Origin: CAZADH01 sp964483805
GTDB taxonomy: Bacteria; Muiribacteriota; Ozemobacteria; Ozemobacterales; Ozemobacteraceae
Length of the DNA: 20,794 bases
Direction of reading: 5' to 3'
Assembly (NCBI GenBank): GCA_964483805.1
Contig: CAZADH010000086.1
Span: forward strand, 1-20,794
A program made the translations under genes and the position numbers. The stretch's first letter is position 1, and every line of letters starts with the position of its first letter. Shown one piece after another: positions 1 through 7,316 of this stretch. The notes below the pieces were generated by a model that had not been told where the DNA came from, did no database searches, and worked only from the letters and a program-made list of their open reading frames with translations.

Positions 1-14
1 GAGGAAACCTCTGT

Positions 15-776
15 ATGTTGTCCAAGTTGGTTCGTGGTTGTGCAATGTTTTGTATTGCTTCGCTTCTGGCCGCACCGGCCGTTTTCGCGACTCCCGAGAG
101 CGATCTCAAACAGCTCGAAGAGCTGAAGAAATACTCGTCGAAAACGCTGACTGCGGTCATCGAAGACGTGCTCGCGGCCTCGAAAAAGGTCGAGGCCTGG
201 CAGGACACGCCCACCAGCGGCAACGCCGTCCGCCGCTTCAATGCCGACAAGAAGCTCACCGGTTACGACGTGATCTACCAGCAGGACGCGAAGAAGGCTG
301 ATTGGGAGCGGCTCGGCAACCTCGCCCATGAGCTGACCCATGCCGTCGCCAACGAGATGTACGACAAAGACTTCATCAACTACGCCAACGACGGCACCAA
401 TCAGAAAGACATGCCGGCCCCGGTCATCGAGAAGGAATCGAAGAGCGACGTCTGGCGGATCAAGAACGAAGACGCGCGCCAGGGCAAGCACCTCAACATG
501 CCGGTCATGAACGTGCTGATCAAGAACCTCGAGGACCTCAAGAAGTTGGTCGCCGGCTGCAAGCTCGCCACCGACAAGCAGAAGTTGATCACCGACAAGA
601 TCACCTACGCGCTGCCGAAGCCGCACCTCGAATACGACACCTGCCTCTCGCAGATCCTGGTCTGGTGCCAATTCTGGCAGACCTCGACCTCGACCGATTT
701 CTACAAGAAGCTCGATACCCTCGTCGCCGACGTCGTGGCCCGCCGCCACGGGAAGACGGCAATCGCGGTCAAGTAA
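15..776 (+). CDS. Secreted HExxH putative metallopeptidase
   Basis: This encodes a 253-residue protein. A GAGGAAA ribosome-binding site at 1-7 lies 7 bases before the ATG and supports this start. Residues 1-26 form a signal peptide (basic start, hydrophobic core, likely cut after AVFA), so the mature protein should leave the cytoplasm. HELTH at residues 105-109 fits the zinc-binding HExxH signature; two histidines and the glutamate would bind metal and activate water. The third metal ligand cannot be assigned; acidic residues follow at about 140-155. The rest is Lys/Asp/Glu rich without recognised domains. The context LAHELTHAV resembles small zincin toxins and effectors such as the M91 group, but I cannot place the family. 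It converges on the large lipoprotein gene across a shared hairpin. The metal site is well supported; actual proteolysis is inference. Confidence 0.72.
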   Translation: MLSKLVRGCAMFCIASLLAAPAVFATPESDLKQLEELKKYSSKTLTAVIEDVLAASKKVEAWQDTPTSGNAVRRFNADKKLTGYDVIYQQDAKKADWERLGNLAHELTHAVANEMYDKDFINYANDGTNQKDMPAPVIEKESKSDVWRIKNEDARQGKHLNMPVMNVLIKNLEDLKKLVAGCKLATDKQKLITDKITYALPKPHLEYDTCLSQILVWCQFWQTSTSTDFYKKLDTLVADVVARRHGKTAIAVK

Positions 777-902
777 ATGCATGGTTGCTGGCGCGGTCGC
801 ACGCCGACCCGCGCCAGCCGCTGCCCCGCAGAACCTACTTCAAGTTCTGCGGACAGCACGAGACGAGACAGAAGCAATACACCGTATTTCCTCTGACTCG
901 AC

Positions 903-933
903 AGCGCCCCCAGGGATTCGCCCTGGGGGCGCT
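903..933. terminator. Strong hairpin between convergent genes
   Basis: A perfect 13-bp stem (903-915 pairing with 921-933, GC rich) closes a 5-base loop ATTCG. It lies between the ends of two convergent genes, where a shared terminator is expected. The tail on the plus side is only CTCGTTT and there is no U-tract on the minus side, so intrinsic termination is likely but not certain. The rest of 777-1015 shows no gene. Confidence 0.7.
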
Positions 934-1015
934 CTCGTTTGTGCCGCACAACCCCGACACCCGGGGTCGCGTGTCCATTCGCATCAGCCTGCGGCATGGC
1001 CACGCCCGAGGCAAA

Positions 1016-4000
1016 TCAATACGTCACCACCGTCGGATCACGGCCGTCGCGGTAGTAGGTGGTCCAGGTGCCGCTCAACTGACCGTTGGTATACTGCCCC
1101 ACGATCTTCACATAGTCGCCGGTCGCAAATTCGCGCTTGTAGGGGCCGTGCTCGACCCCGTCGAGGTAGGTGATCGTGTACGTTACACCGGTGCTGTGGT
1201 TCGTTAGCACCCAGGTGCCCTGTTTCAGGTCATTGTCATACATACCACTCTCCGAAACGGCCGTCCCGGTCGTGGTCCACAGGCCGGTCTTCTTGCCCAA
1301 CCGATAGGTCCCTGTGGTTCGCGAATTCGGATACTCGTAGATATACGGCCCGTCAATTTGGGTCAGATACACATCGTACTCGTAGAAACCGGAGCCGTCT
1401 TCGTAACGGTCGATGGTGTGCGCTGTGCGCACTGCCCAATCTGTGCCGTAGAACACCACAGGGTTTCTGACATTGTATGAGAAATCGAGAACGCCCGCCG
1501 CCGATCCGGTTCTTCCGGGGGTCAGGTCGTACATCACGACACTGTTGCTCGCGACCGTGCGCCACCAACGCGTGCACTTTCCGGCGTTGTCGTAGGTGAA
1601 GTCGTTGCGATACCCGCCGTCATACGTTGTCCACTGGCCGCTGCGCCGCCCCTCGGTGAAATGCCCGTCGGTCTTGCCGTTTGGCCAGTTGTGATAAAAG
1701 GTGTACGGACCCCAGATGACCGGCACATCCATGCCCCAACTGTCGGGCAACTGCGTTGATGTCGCATAGGAGTCGGGGTAACGGGTGCCAATGTAGGTGA
1801 ACTCCTCCCATGGGTTCCCCGTCGTCGGATGTCGCAGCCTCACCGGTTGCGAAGCCACCGCCACCGAAAACGGCAGATCGGCAGTCACGCTGCCGCCGCA
1901 GTTGTCCCAGGCGGTAACGTGCAACACGTGCTCCCCGGTGGGAATGCAACAGCGCTCGTTGGGCAGATCGATGGTCATGACTTCACCGGGCTCGTTGGGA
2001 TACGCCGTCGTCACCTTCTTCTTCGCGTCATCCCACCACCAGGTGTAGCGGTTGATACCCGCCAGAAAACCGGTATCCGTCGCGAGCACGCGCGCCGAGG
2101 TCGCCAACGTGGTGCGCATCACCACGTCCACCATGTTGGTGTAACCCTCCGGCACGCCCGTGACCCCATTGCCCGGACCCTGGTTCAGCAACCACGTCGG
2201 CAACGTATTGATGCACTTGATGTACTCGGCGATGGTATACGGGCCCAGAACGTTGAAGTCCTTCTTCCACTCGCCGAGATTGAATTGCCAGATCTCGACC
2301 ACCATCGACACCGCCCCGCCCAAACCGGCCTGGAGCCGGGCGGTGAGGTCGCACGGTTTGTCGGTCGTGTACTCGACGGTGGACCGCAGATACGGACGCA
2401 ATTTGAGTTTCGGCCCGGCCAGCCCCCCCGCCTTCAACGCCGCCGACAGTTCGAGGTTCGCCTCGTTGCTGAACTTGGCCTTGAAGTCGAGATCCCAGTA
2501 CTTCTCGGCGTGGAAGCGGGACAGGACCTGCCCGGTCCAACCGCGTTCGCGCAGGTAATCGGCGCCGCAGCGGAAATCGGCACGCAGATCGGCCCCCAAC
2601 TTGCCGACGATCTCACCCTCGGCCTTCATCTGCCACGAACCGTCGACGCGGTAGGCAAACGTGCACGGCACCGGCCCGACCAGAAACGGGATCTCGACCT
2701 GCGGCACCAGGGTTGCCGTCGCAATCGGCAGCGTGGCACTGGCCCGGAGAGTGGTTTGTAAATACGCGCGCATCTGCGCCGACCCGTCGAGTTCGAGCGA
2801 AAACTGTTGCAGCGTGCCGAGGAAGGTCGTGAAATCGAGATGAACGACCGGATCGAACCGCAGGTTGTCGACCATGAAGCGGGTGGAGGACGCGATCCCC
2901 TTCGGGGTCGGCGCCGGTGGTCGGGGCGCCAGGAACGCCATTTTCGCGCGATAGTTGCGGTCGCTGGCATTGACCGCCTGGCGTGCCGCCGCCGGCAACT
3001 GCGACAGCCGGCCCCGGTAGCTGAACTGGGCCTGAGTAAACACCTGGGACATGGTTGGCGTCGTATTGACATCGTATGTCACCCGCACCAGCGTCGTCCC
3101 GTCGGGTTGTGGCGTGTTCTGCGTTTGACCGACCAGGCGCAAACTGCCTTCCGCCCGGTAATCGATCAACACCGAGCCCACGCGAATGGGATTGGCGCCG
3201 CGAACGCGCAGGGTCATACCGTAGGTTTCCTCGGACACCAGCGTCACCGGACCGGTCGGGTCGCCCGAGATCTCGACCGCGGCCGAACTGACCTGATACG
3301 ACACGGTCACCAGCGGCGCCGGGCCAGCGCTGGGCACGAACACGTAAACACCCGACCGCGCCAGTTCCTGACCGTTGGCCGCAAGCGCCACGATCTGGGC
3401 CGTGTAGGTCGCGTCGTTGCTCAGGCCGTCGAGCAGGCAGGGCGAACTCACGCCGCTGACCCGCCCCGGATTTGCCCCCAGAGGCGCCGACCCCGTCGAA
3501 TACAATACATCGTATTTCACTGTCGCCGGCCAACCGTCGAATGCCAGAACGCACGAGGCGCTGCCCGGTTCACCCCACAGCGCAAAACCGCTGCCCGCAA
3601 AGGTAGCCGCCGTCGGGCTGCCGTCGCCGGGCCGTACGTCGAACCGGCGCCACCGCAGGGTTTCGGGATCATCGACCCACACGAGCAGCCGCCCGACCCC
3701 GCTCGGATCGTAGTCGAGATGCCGCACGGTCGGCTGCGCCAACCGGACATGCGCGGGCACCGGCAGGGGCGTCACCCACGCCCAGTCGCCACTTTGCCCC
3801 GTCCCATCGATCGCGGCGTCGGCGGCGCCCCGCCAACACGCGAGCGTCGGTTGCCCGTTGCGCGATCCCCCGATGACCACTCCCCCATCCTTGAGCACCG
3901 CCACGGCCGAGGGCTGCGCAAACGCGGTGCCGTCGAGTCCTGCCCAGGCGAGGCGGGCCCCGGTGAAAATGTCGACCCGCGCCAACACGAGGGTACCGCT

Positions 4001-4876
4001 TTCGGTACGACCGAGAACCAACGCGGTACCAGCCACGCCCTGCCGCGCCACCGTCAACGACACAAAGGGTTGTGCCGCCACCGACGTACCGGCAAAGAGT
4101 TGGGCCGGCGTGCGCCGCCAAGCGTAGAGCGCCGAAGAGGCGATCAGCGTCGGGCCTTCCGTCGAAGTCAGCAACAGCACGGCCGGTGCGGTGGCAAACA
4201 CCATGCCGCTGGTGAACGCGGCGTTGAGCACGTCGGCGGCAAACAGCGCGGTCGGCGAGGCAAAAGCCGCCGACCCGGCCATCGTCAGATTGGCCACCAG
4301 GCCCGTGCGCGCCTTCGCCAGAAGAGGCGCTGATTCGATGACCGCCAGAACTGCGCGGGCCGCCAGGTCTGATGAATGCCCACACCCCTTCGGGCTGACC
4401 ACCAGGGCGTTGTCGCCGGTCAACAGATCGACGGCCCCGTGAAACGCCGTGTATCCCCCGACATGGCCATCGGTGAGAAACAGCTCGCCCAGTGCCGCGC
4501 CCACCGGCAAGCCGGAAAACTCGAGGACCGCCCGTCCCGTGTCGTCGACGGCCACGGTCCGGGTCACGTCGGTCACCTGATTGCCGGCTGCGGCATCGAT
4601 CACCCGAATGCGACCCGTCACCCGGCAGTTGCGCGTTGCGCCTCGCAATGCAGCCGCCGGGCCGTCGTCAGCATCTGGCAATACAACGGCAATACTTGCC
4701 CGCGCCACACCCGCTGGCGGCACCACCGGCCCAACCAGGGCCGACCCCAGTTCGCCGGTCGCCCGCGAGAAACACCCCGACAACCCGGCCAAAGCGATGC
4801 CCATCATCACCACTGCGACTACGGCGATGAACCGATGCTGAAGCCGGCCAACGACCGACAAACCTCTCTGTACCAT
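1016..4876 (-). CDS. Giant lipoprotein with FN3-like and MORN_2-like repeats
   Basis: This encodes 1286 residues. The ATG at 4876 is chosen because AAAGGAG precedes it at normal spacing and a lipoprotein signal follows: a basic start, hydrophobic residues 17-31 and the lipobox LSGC with Cys35. The frame stays open upstream to 5341, but that part crosses the divergent promoter. Residue 36 is Phe, which by the enterobacterial Lol rule favours the outer membrane. Residues about 210-440 resemble a propeller or repeat region; an FN3-like module lies at about 440-525; a large beta-rich middle follows. The C-terminal 220 residues carry MORN_2-type (YwqK-like) units of the form G-x-Y-x-x-G-x-x-x-G-x-W-x-x-Y, for example near the end, GQYTNGQLSGTWTTYYRDG. 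Such repeats are usually structural or adhesive. No enzyme motif was seen. It probably has a surface or envelope role; function unknown. Confidence 0.8.
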   Translation of the reverse strand: MVQRGLSVVGRLQHRFIAVVAVVMMGIALAGLSGCFSRATGELGSALVGPVVPPAGVARASIAVVLPDADDGPAAALRGATRNCRVTGRIRVIDAAAGNQVTDVTRTVAVDDTGRAVLEFSGLPVGAALGELFLTDGHVGGYTAFHGAVDLLTGDNALVVSPKGCGHSSDLAARAVLAVIESAPLLAKARTGLVANLTMAGSAAFASPTALFAADVLNAAFTSGMVFATAPAVLLLTSTEGPTLIASSALYAWRRTPAQLFAGTSVAAQPFVSLTVARQGVAGTALVLGRTESGTLVLARVDIFTGARLAWAGLDGTAFAQPSAVAVLKDGGVVIGGSRNGQPTLACWRGAADAAIDGTGQSGDWAWVTPLPVPAHVRLAQPTVRHLDYDPSGVGRLLVWVDDPETLRWRRFDVRPGDGSPTAATFAGSGFALWGEPGSASCVLAFDGWPATVKYDVLYSTGSAPLGANPGRVSGVSSPCLLDGLSNDATYTAQIVALAANGQELARSGVYVFVPSAGPAPLVTVSYQVSSAAVEISGDPTGPVTLVSEETYGMTLRVRGANPIRVGSVLIDYRAEGSLRLVGQTQNTPQPDGTTLVRVTYDVNTTPTMSQVFTQAQFSYRGRLSQLPAAARQAVNASDRNYRAKMAFLAPRPPAPTPKGIASSTRFMVDNLRFDPVVHLDFTTFLGTLQQFSLELDGSAQMRAYLQTTLRASATLPIATATLVPQVEIPFLVGPVPCTFAYRVDGSWQMKAEGEIVGKLGADLRADFRCGADYLRERGWTGQVLSRFHAEKYWDLDFKAKFSNEANLELSAALKAGGLAGPKLKLRPYLRSTVEYTTDKPCDLTARLQAGLGGAVSMVVEIWQFNLGEWKKDFNVLGPYTIAEYIKCINTLPTWLLNQGPGNGVTGVPEGYTNMVDVVMRTTLATSARVLATDTGFLAGINRYTWWWDDAKKKVTTAYPNEPGEVMTIDLPNERCCIPTGEHVLHVTAWDNCGGSVTADLPFSVAVASQPVRLRHPTTGNPWEEFTYIGTRYPDSYATSTQLPDSWGMDVPVIWGPYTFYHNWPNGKTDGHFTEGRRSGQWTTYDGGYRNDFTYDNAGKCTRWWRTVASNSVVMYDLTPGRTGSAAGVLDFSYNVRNPVVFYGTDWAVRTAHTIDRYEDGSGFYEYDVYLTQIDGPYIYEYPNSRTTGTYRLGKKTGLWTTTGTAVSESGMYDNDLKQGTWVLTNHSTGVTYTITYLDGVEHGPYKREFATGDYVKIVGQYTNGQLSGTWTTYYRDGRDPTVVTY

Positions 4877-5004
4877 GGTGTATGCACTCCTTTGACGACA
4901 GCCTGCGTGACGGTTACAGCGACAAATCTTGACATTGAAAAACCCTGTAACCTCGATGCTACCACGAGTTCGCACGTTCCGAAACCGCCAGACGCAAGGC
5001 ACAC

Positions 5005-5034
5005 TTGACTTTGTTTTGAGCATATGCTCATAAT
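5005..5034 (+). promoter_or_regulatory. Sigma70-type promoter of the DUF134 cluster
   Basis: The -35 box TTGACT (5005-5010) and -10 box CATAAT (5029-5034) are separated by 18 bases, close to consensus. The start would fall near 5041, leaving a short leader before the ATG at 5057 with AGGAG at 5043-5047. The promoter faces away from the lipoprotein gene. Confidence 0.65.
5017..5030. promoter_or_regulatory. Palindromic operator TGAGCATATGCTCA
   Basis: A perfect 14-bp palindrome sits in the spacer of the promoter and touches the -10 box. A protein bound there would block or reshape RNA polymerase binding. The adjacent gene encodes a DUF134 DNA-binding protein, so autoregulation is the simplest reading (inference). 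I found no second full copy in the window. Confidence 0.6.
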
Positions 5035-5056
5035 GGGCCACCAGGAGCAACCGCAC

Positions 5057-5572
5057 ATGCCACGCCCACGTTGTTGTCGTCGTATCGGCGCCGAGCCGCC
5101 TGCCACCGGTTTTCGTCCGATCGGCCAGGGGAAAGGTGCGACCGCCACGGTCGAAATCTCGCTCGACGAGTTCGAAGCGATGCGCCTGGCCGATCTGGAG
5201 GGCCTCTACCATGAGGATGCGGCCACCCGCATGCAAGTGTCGCGCGCGACCTTCGGCCGGATCATCGGCGCGGTGCGCCACAAGATCGCCGATGCGCTGG
5301 CGCATGGCAAGGCGCTGCAGATCGGCGGCGGCACGGTCCACCTGGGATCAGCGACCGCCGATCCGTGCCGGTTGTGCGACCGATTGCGCAGCGGCGGCCC
5401 AACCGACTGCAGCCTGGCCACGCCGTCGGTGTCGTCCCCCTGCTGCCGCCAACCGCATCGACGAGGCCGTTCCCGCGGCGACGCCGCAGCACGCCTCGCC
5501 GATGCCGGGTCGGCCCAGAACAAGTCTTCTTCCCGCCCCTGTTGTCACAAACGGCAACGTCCCGACCATTGA
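5057..5572 (+). CDS. DUF134 (UPF0251) DNA-binding regulator
   Basis: This encodes 171 residues. The ATG at 5057 is preferred over the in-frame ATG at 5024: the latter lies inside the promoter, AGGAG sits 9 bases before 5057, and family members begin MPRPxxxRRI exactly like this. Residues 1-95 match the family: MPRPRCCRRIG, then LDEFEAMRLADLEGLYHEDAA, then a sigma-region-4-like helix-turn-helix at about 53-81 (VSRATFGRIIGAVRHKIADAL). The C-terminal tail is Cys rich (C104, C107, C118, C129, C130 and a late CC pair), which could bind a metal or Fe-S cluster; this is inference. DUF134 genes commonly accompany NifX/MTH1175-like proteins, as here. It probably controls its own promoter through the palindrome at 5017-5030. 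Confidence 0.85.
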   Translation: MPRPRCCRRIGAEPPATGFRPIGQGKGATATVEISLDEFEAMRLADLEGLYHEDAATRMQVSRATFGRIIGAVRHKIADALAHGKALQIGGGTVHLGSATADPCRLCDRLRSGGPTDCSLATPSVSSPCCRQPHRRGRSRGDAAARLADAGSAQNKSSSRPCCHKRQRPDH

Positions 5573-5595
5573 TTGTCTTACGAAAGGATTACCTT

Positions 5596-5956
5596 GTGAA
5601 CATCTGCATTCCCGTCACCGAGAACAAAGAACTGCAAAGCCCGGTCAGCGCTCACTTTGGCTCGGCTCCCGGGTTTCTCATCGTCGAAACCGACACCATG
5701 ACCTGCCGCGCCATCGACAACCGCAACAAGGTGCACGCCCACGGGCAGTGCCAGCCTCTCGCCGCCATCCAGGGCGAGAAGATCGATGCCATCATCGTCG
5801 GCGGCATCGGCATGGGCGCGCNNNNNNNNNNNNNNNNNNNNNNNNNNNNNNNNNNNNNTGCAAGAAGCGTCGCCCCACACCGCGTGTTCCAGCCATGGCC
5901 ACGGGCACGGTCCGCGCAAAGACGGGCACGGTTGCGGCCACCACCACGACCACTGA
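5596..5956 (+). CDS. NifX/MTH1175-like Fe-Mo cofactor-domain protein, interrupted by sequence gap
   Basis: The start is GTG at 5596, with AAAGGA at 5583-5588. The N-terminal part, residues 1-75, reads VNICIPVTENKELQSP... with a conserved HFGSAPGF segment, HAHGQC and GGIGMGA. This is the dinitrogenase iron-molybdenum cofactor domain found in NifX, NafY and MTH1175. Such small proteins carry or hold metal clusters; here the cargo is unknown. After 37 Ns, the only sensible continuation is the frame starting CAA at 5861. It gives a His/Gly-rich tail (SHGHGHG ... CGHHHDH) and TGA at 5954-5956, a tail type common in this family. That frame is off by one from the start, so the true gap is not 37 bases; from memory of family lengths I expect roughly 100 missing bases. 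The gene itself is probably intact. Confidence 0.8.
5822..5858. other. Assembly gap (37 Ns)
   Basis: This is a run of unknown bases inside the NifX-like gene. The reading frames on the two sides do not join across 37 bases, so its length is an estimate or placeholder, not a measured value. Confidence 0.97.
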
Positions 5957-5972
5957 GCCATCCGGACCGACC

Positions 5973-7316
5973 ATGGTGACCACACCCAGCGGACGTATTG
6001 TCGCTGTATGTATCTCTGATGCCACCGGCACTGCCAAGCGCCCGGTCGAGGTCGGCGAGTTCATCGCCGATCTCGGCCTGCGCCACGACGGGCACGCCGG
6101 TTCGGTGCGGCAGGTCAGCCTGCTGATGCAGGAAAGCGTCGACCGCTTCAACGCGGGTCACACCCCGGCAGCACGGCCCGGCGAGTTCGCCGAGAACATC
6201 CTGACCACCGGCTTCGATCTGCGCAGCCTGCGTGTCGGCGCCCGCATGCAACTCGGCGGCGCCGTCCTCGAGGTAACCCAAATCGGCAAAGAGGTGAACC
6301 CCCATCACTATTCGTTTCACGGACACCGGTTGTTGCCGACCGAGGGCGTTTTCTGCCGGGTGATCACGGGTGGTGCGGTGCGCAGCGGCGACCCGGTGTC
6401 GTTGCTGGTTGCCGCACCGACTACCCGCATCAGCAACCTGACCGTTACCGTGGTGGCCGAGAATCACGCGCCGCCCCACCTGTTCGGCGAGCACGGCTTG
6501 GCCTTCTGGATCGAAGCCGACACCGCGGAATATCTGTTCGACACCGGCCAGGGACCAGCGTTGCGCGAAAACCTTGACCCGCTGGGTTGCCGACCGAAAC
6601 GACTGGCCGCCATCATGCTCAGCCACGGCCACTACGACCACAGCGGCGGCCTGCCGTTGGTGCTGCCCTTGACCGCGCCGACGACACGTTTGTATTTACA
6701 CGAAGACGCCAGCGTCGAGCGCTTCTCACTCGATGGGCAGTTGCCGCGCATGATCGGCATGCCGGCGGCGGCTCAGACGGCGGTAGCTGCGCTCGGTGCC
6801 GAGCGGGTGGTCCGCCATCGCGGGCCGGTGACTCCGGGGCCGGGGTTGGTTCTGACCGGCGAGATTCCGCGACGGGCCTCGGTCGCCCGGCCCTCCGACC
6901 GCACGTTCTTCTTCGACGAGCAACGGCAACGGCGCGACGTCGTCGTCGACGATCAGTCATTGGTTGTATTTACCGATGCCGGCCTCGTCATCATTCTCGG
7001 GTGCACGCATTCCGGTATCGAAGACACGCTCGACCATGTGACCGCGCTTACTGACAACATGCCGGTTTGCGCTGTCATCGGCGGCCTGCATCTGCGCAGT
7101 GCCCAGGGCGATGAACTGGCGCGGCCCCTTGACATACTCGAGAAATACAACCCGGCCTTCCTCGCCTGCGGTCACTGCACCGGTGACACGGCGCTGCGTC
7201 ACCTCGCCCAACGGTTCGGTGACCGGTTCCTGCCGCTCGAAGTCGGCCTGCGCCTGCGCTTCTTCGATGGCCACGCGCAAACCCCGCTACGTCACAGCAA
7301 ACAATTCAGCATATGA
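5973..7316 (+). CDS. MOSC domain fused to COG1237-type metallo-beta-lactamase domain
   Basis: This encodes 447 residues; the ATG at 5973 lies 16 bases after the NifX-like stop. Residues about 6-150 form a MOSC domain (GRIVAVCISD, RQVSLLMQES, FAENILTTGFDLRSL, LEVTQIGKE, TEGVFCRVITGG), a family that handles sulfur on molybdenum-cofactor proteins. The usual Cys after GKE is absent: position 108 is Val, followed by a His-rich stretch (NPHHYSFHGH). Residues about 155-440 form a metallo-beta-lactamase fold with HGHYDH at 218-223 and likely metal ligands His346 (GCTHSG), His373 (GGLHLR) and His401 (CGHCTG). This resembles COG1237 hydrolases and the archaeal pterin synthases. The fusion suggests one protein acting on a cofactor or metal-sulfur intermediate. 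The stop overlaps the next gene's ATG. Domains are certain; the substrate is unknown. Confidence 0.85.
   Translation: MVTTPSGRIVAVCISDATGTAKRPVEVGEFIADLGLRHDGHAGSVRQVSLLMQESVDRFNAGHTPAARPGEFAENILTTGFDLRSLRVGARMQLGGAVLEVTQIGKEVNPHHYSFHGHRLLPTEGVFCRVITGGAVRSGDPVSLLVAAPTTRISNLTVTVVAENHAPPHLFGEHGLAFWIEADTAEYLFDTGQGPALRENLDPLGCRPKRLAAIMLSHGHYDHSGGLPLVLPLTAPTTRLYLHEDASVERFSLDGQLPRMIGMPAAAQTAVAALGAERVVRHRGPVTPGPGLVLTGEIPRRASVARPSDRTFFFDEQRQRRDVVVDDQSLVVFTDAGLVIILGCTHSGIEDTLDHVTALTDNMPVCAVIGGLHLRSAQGDELARPLDILEKYNPAFLACGHCTGDTALRHLAQRFGDRFLPLEVGLRLRFFDGHAQTPLRHSKQFSI

Noticed and set aside
2807..4333. Long plus-strand open frame opposite the lipoprotein
   Set aside because: Arg/His/Pro-rich composition typical of antisense frames in GC-rich genes, and no family resemblance.
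4877..5341. N-terminal extension of the lipoprotein frame
   Set aside because: It overlaps the DUF134 gene and its promoter on the other strand; a lipoprotein signal and ribosome-binding site mark 4876 as the start.
5136..7316. A single long open frame covering the DUF134 gene, NifX-like gene and MOSC-MBL gene
   Set aside because: Only the part from 5973 is real. The upstream part is out of frame with two recognisable genes and passes through the N gap by accident.
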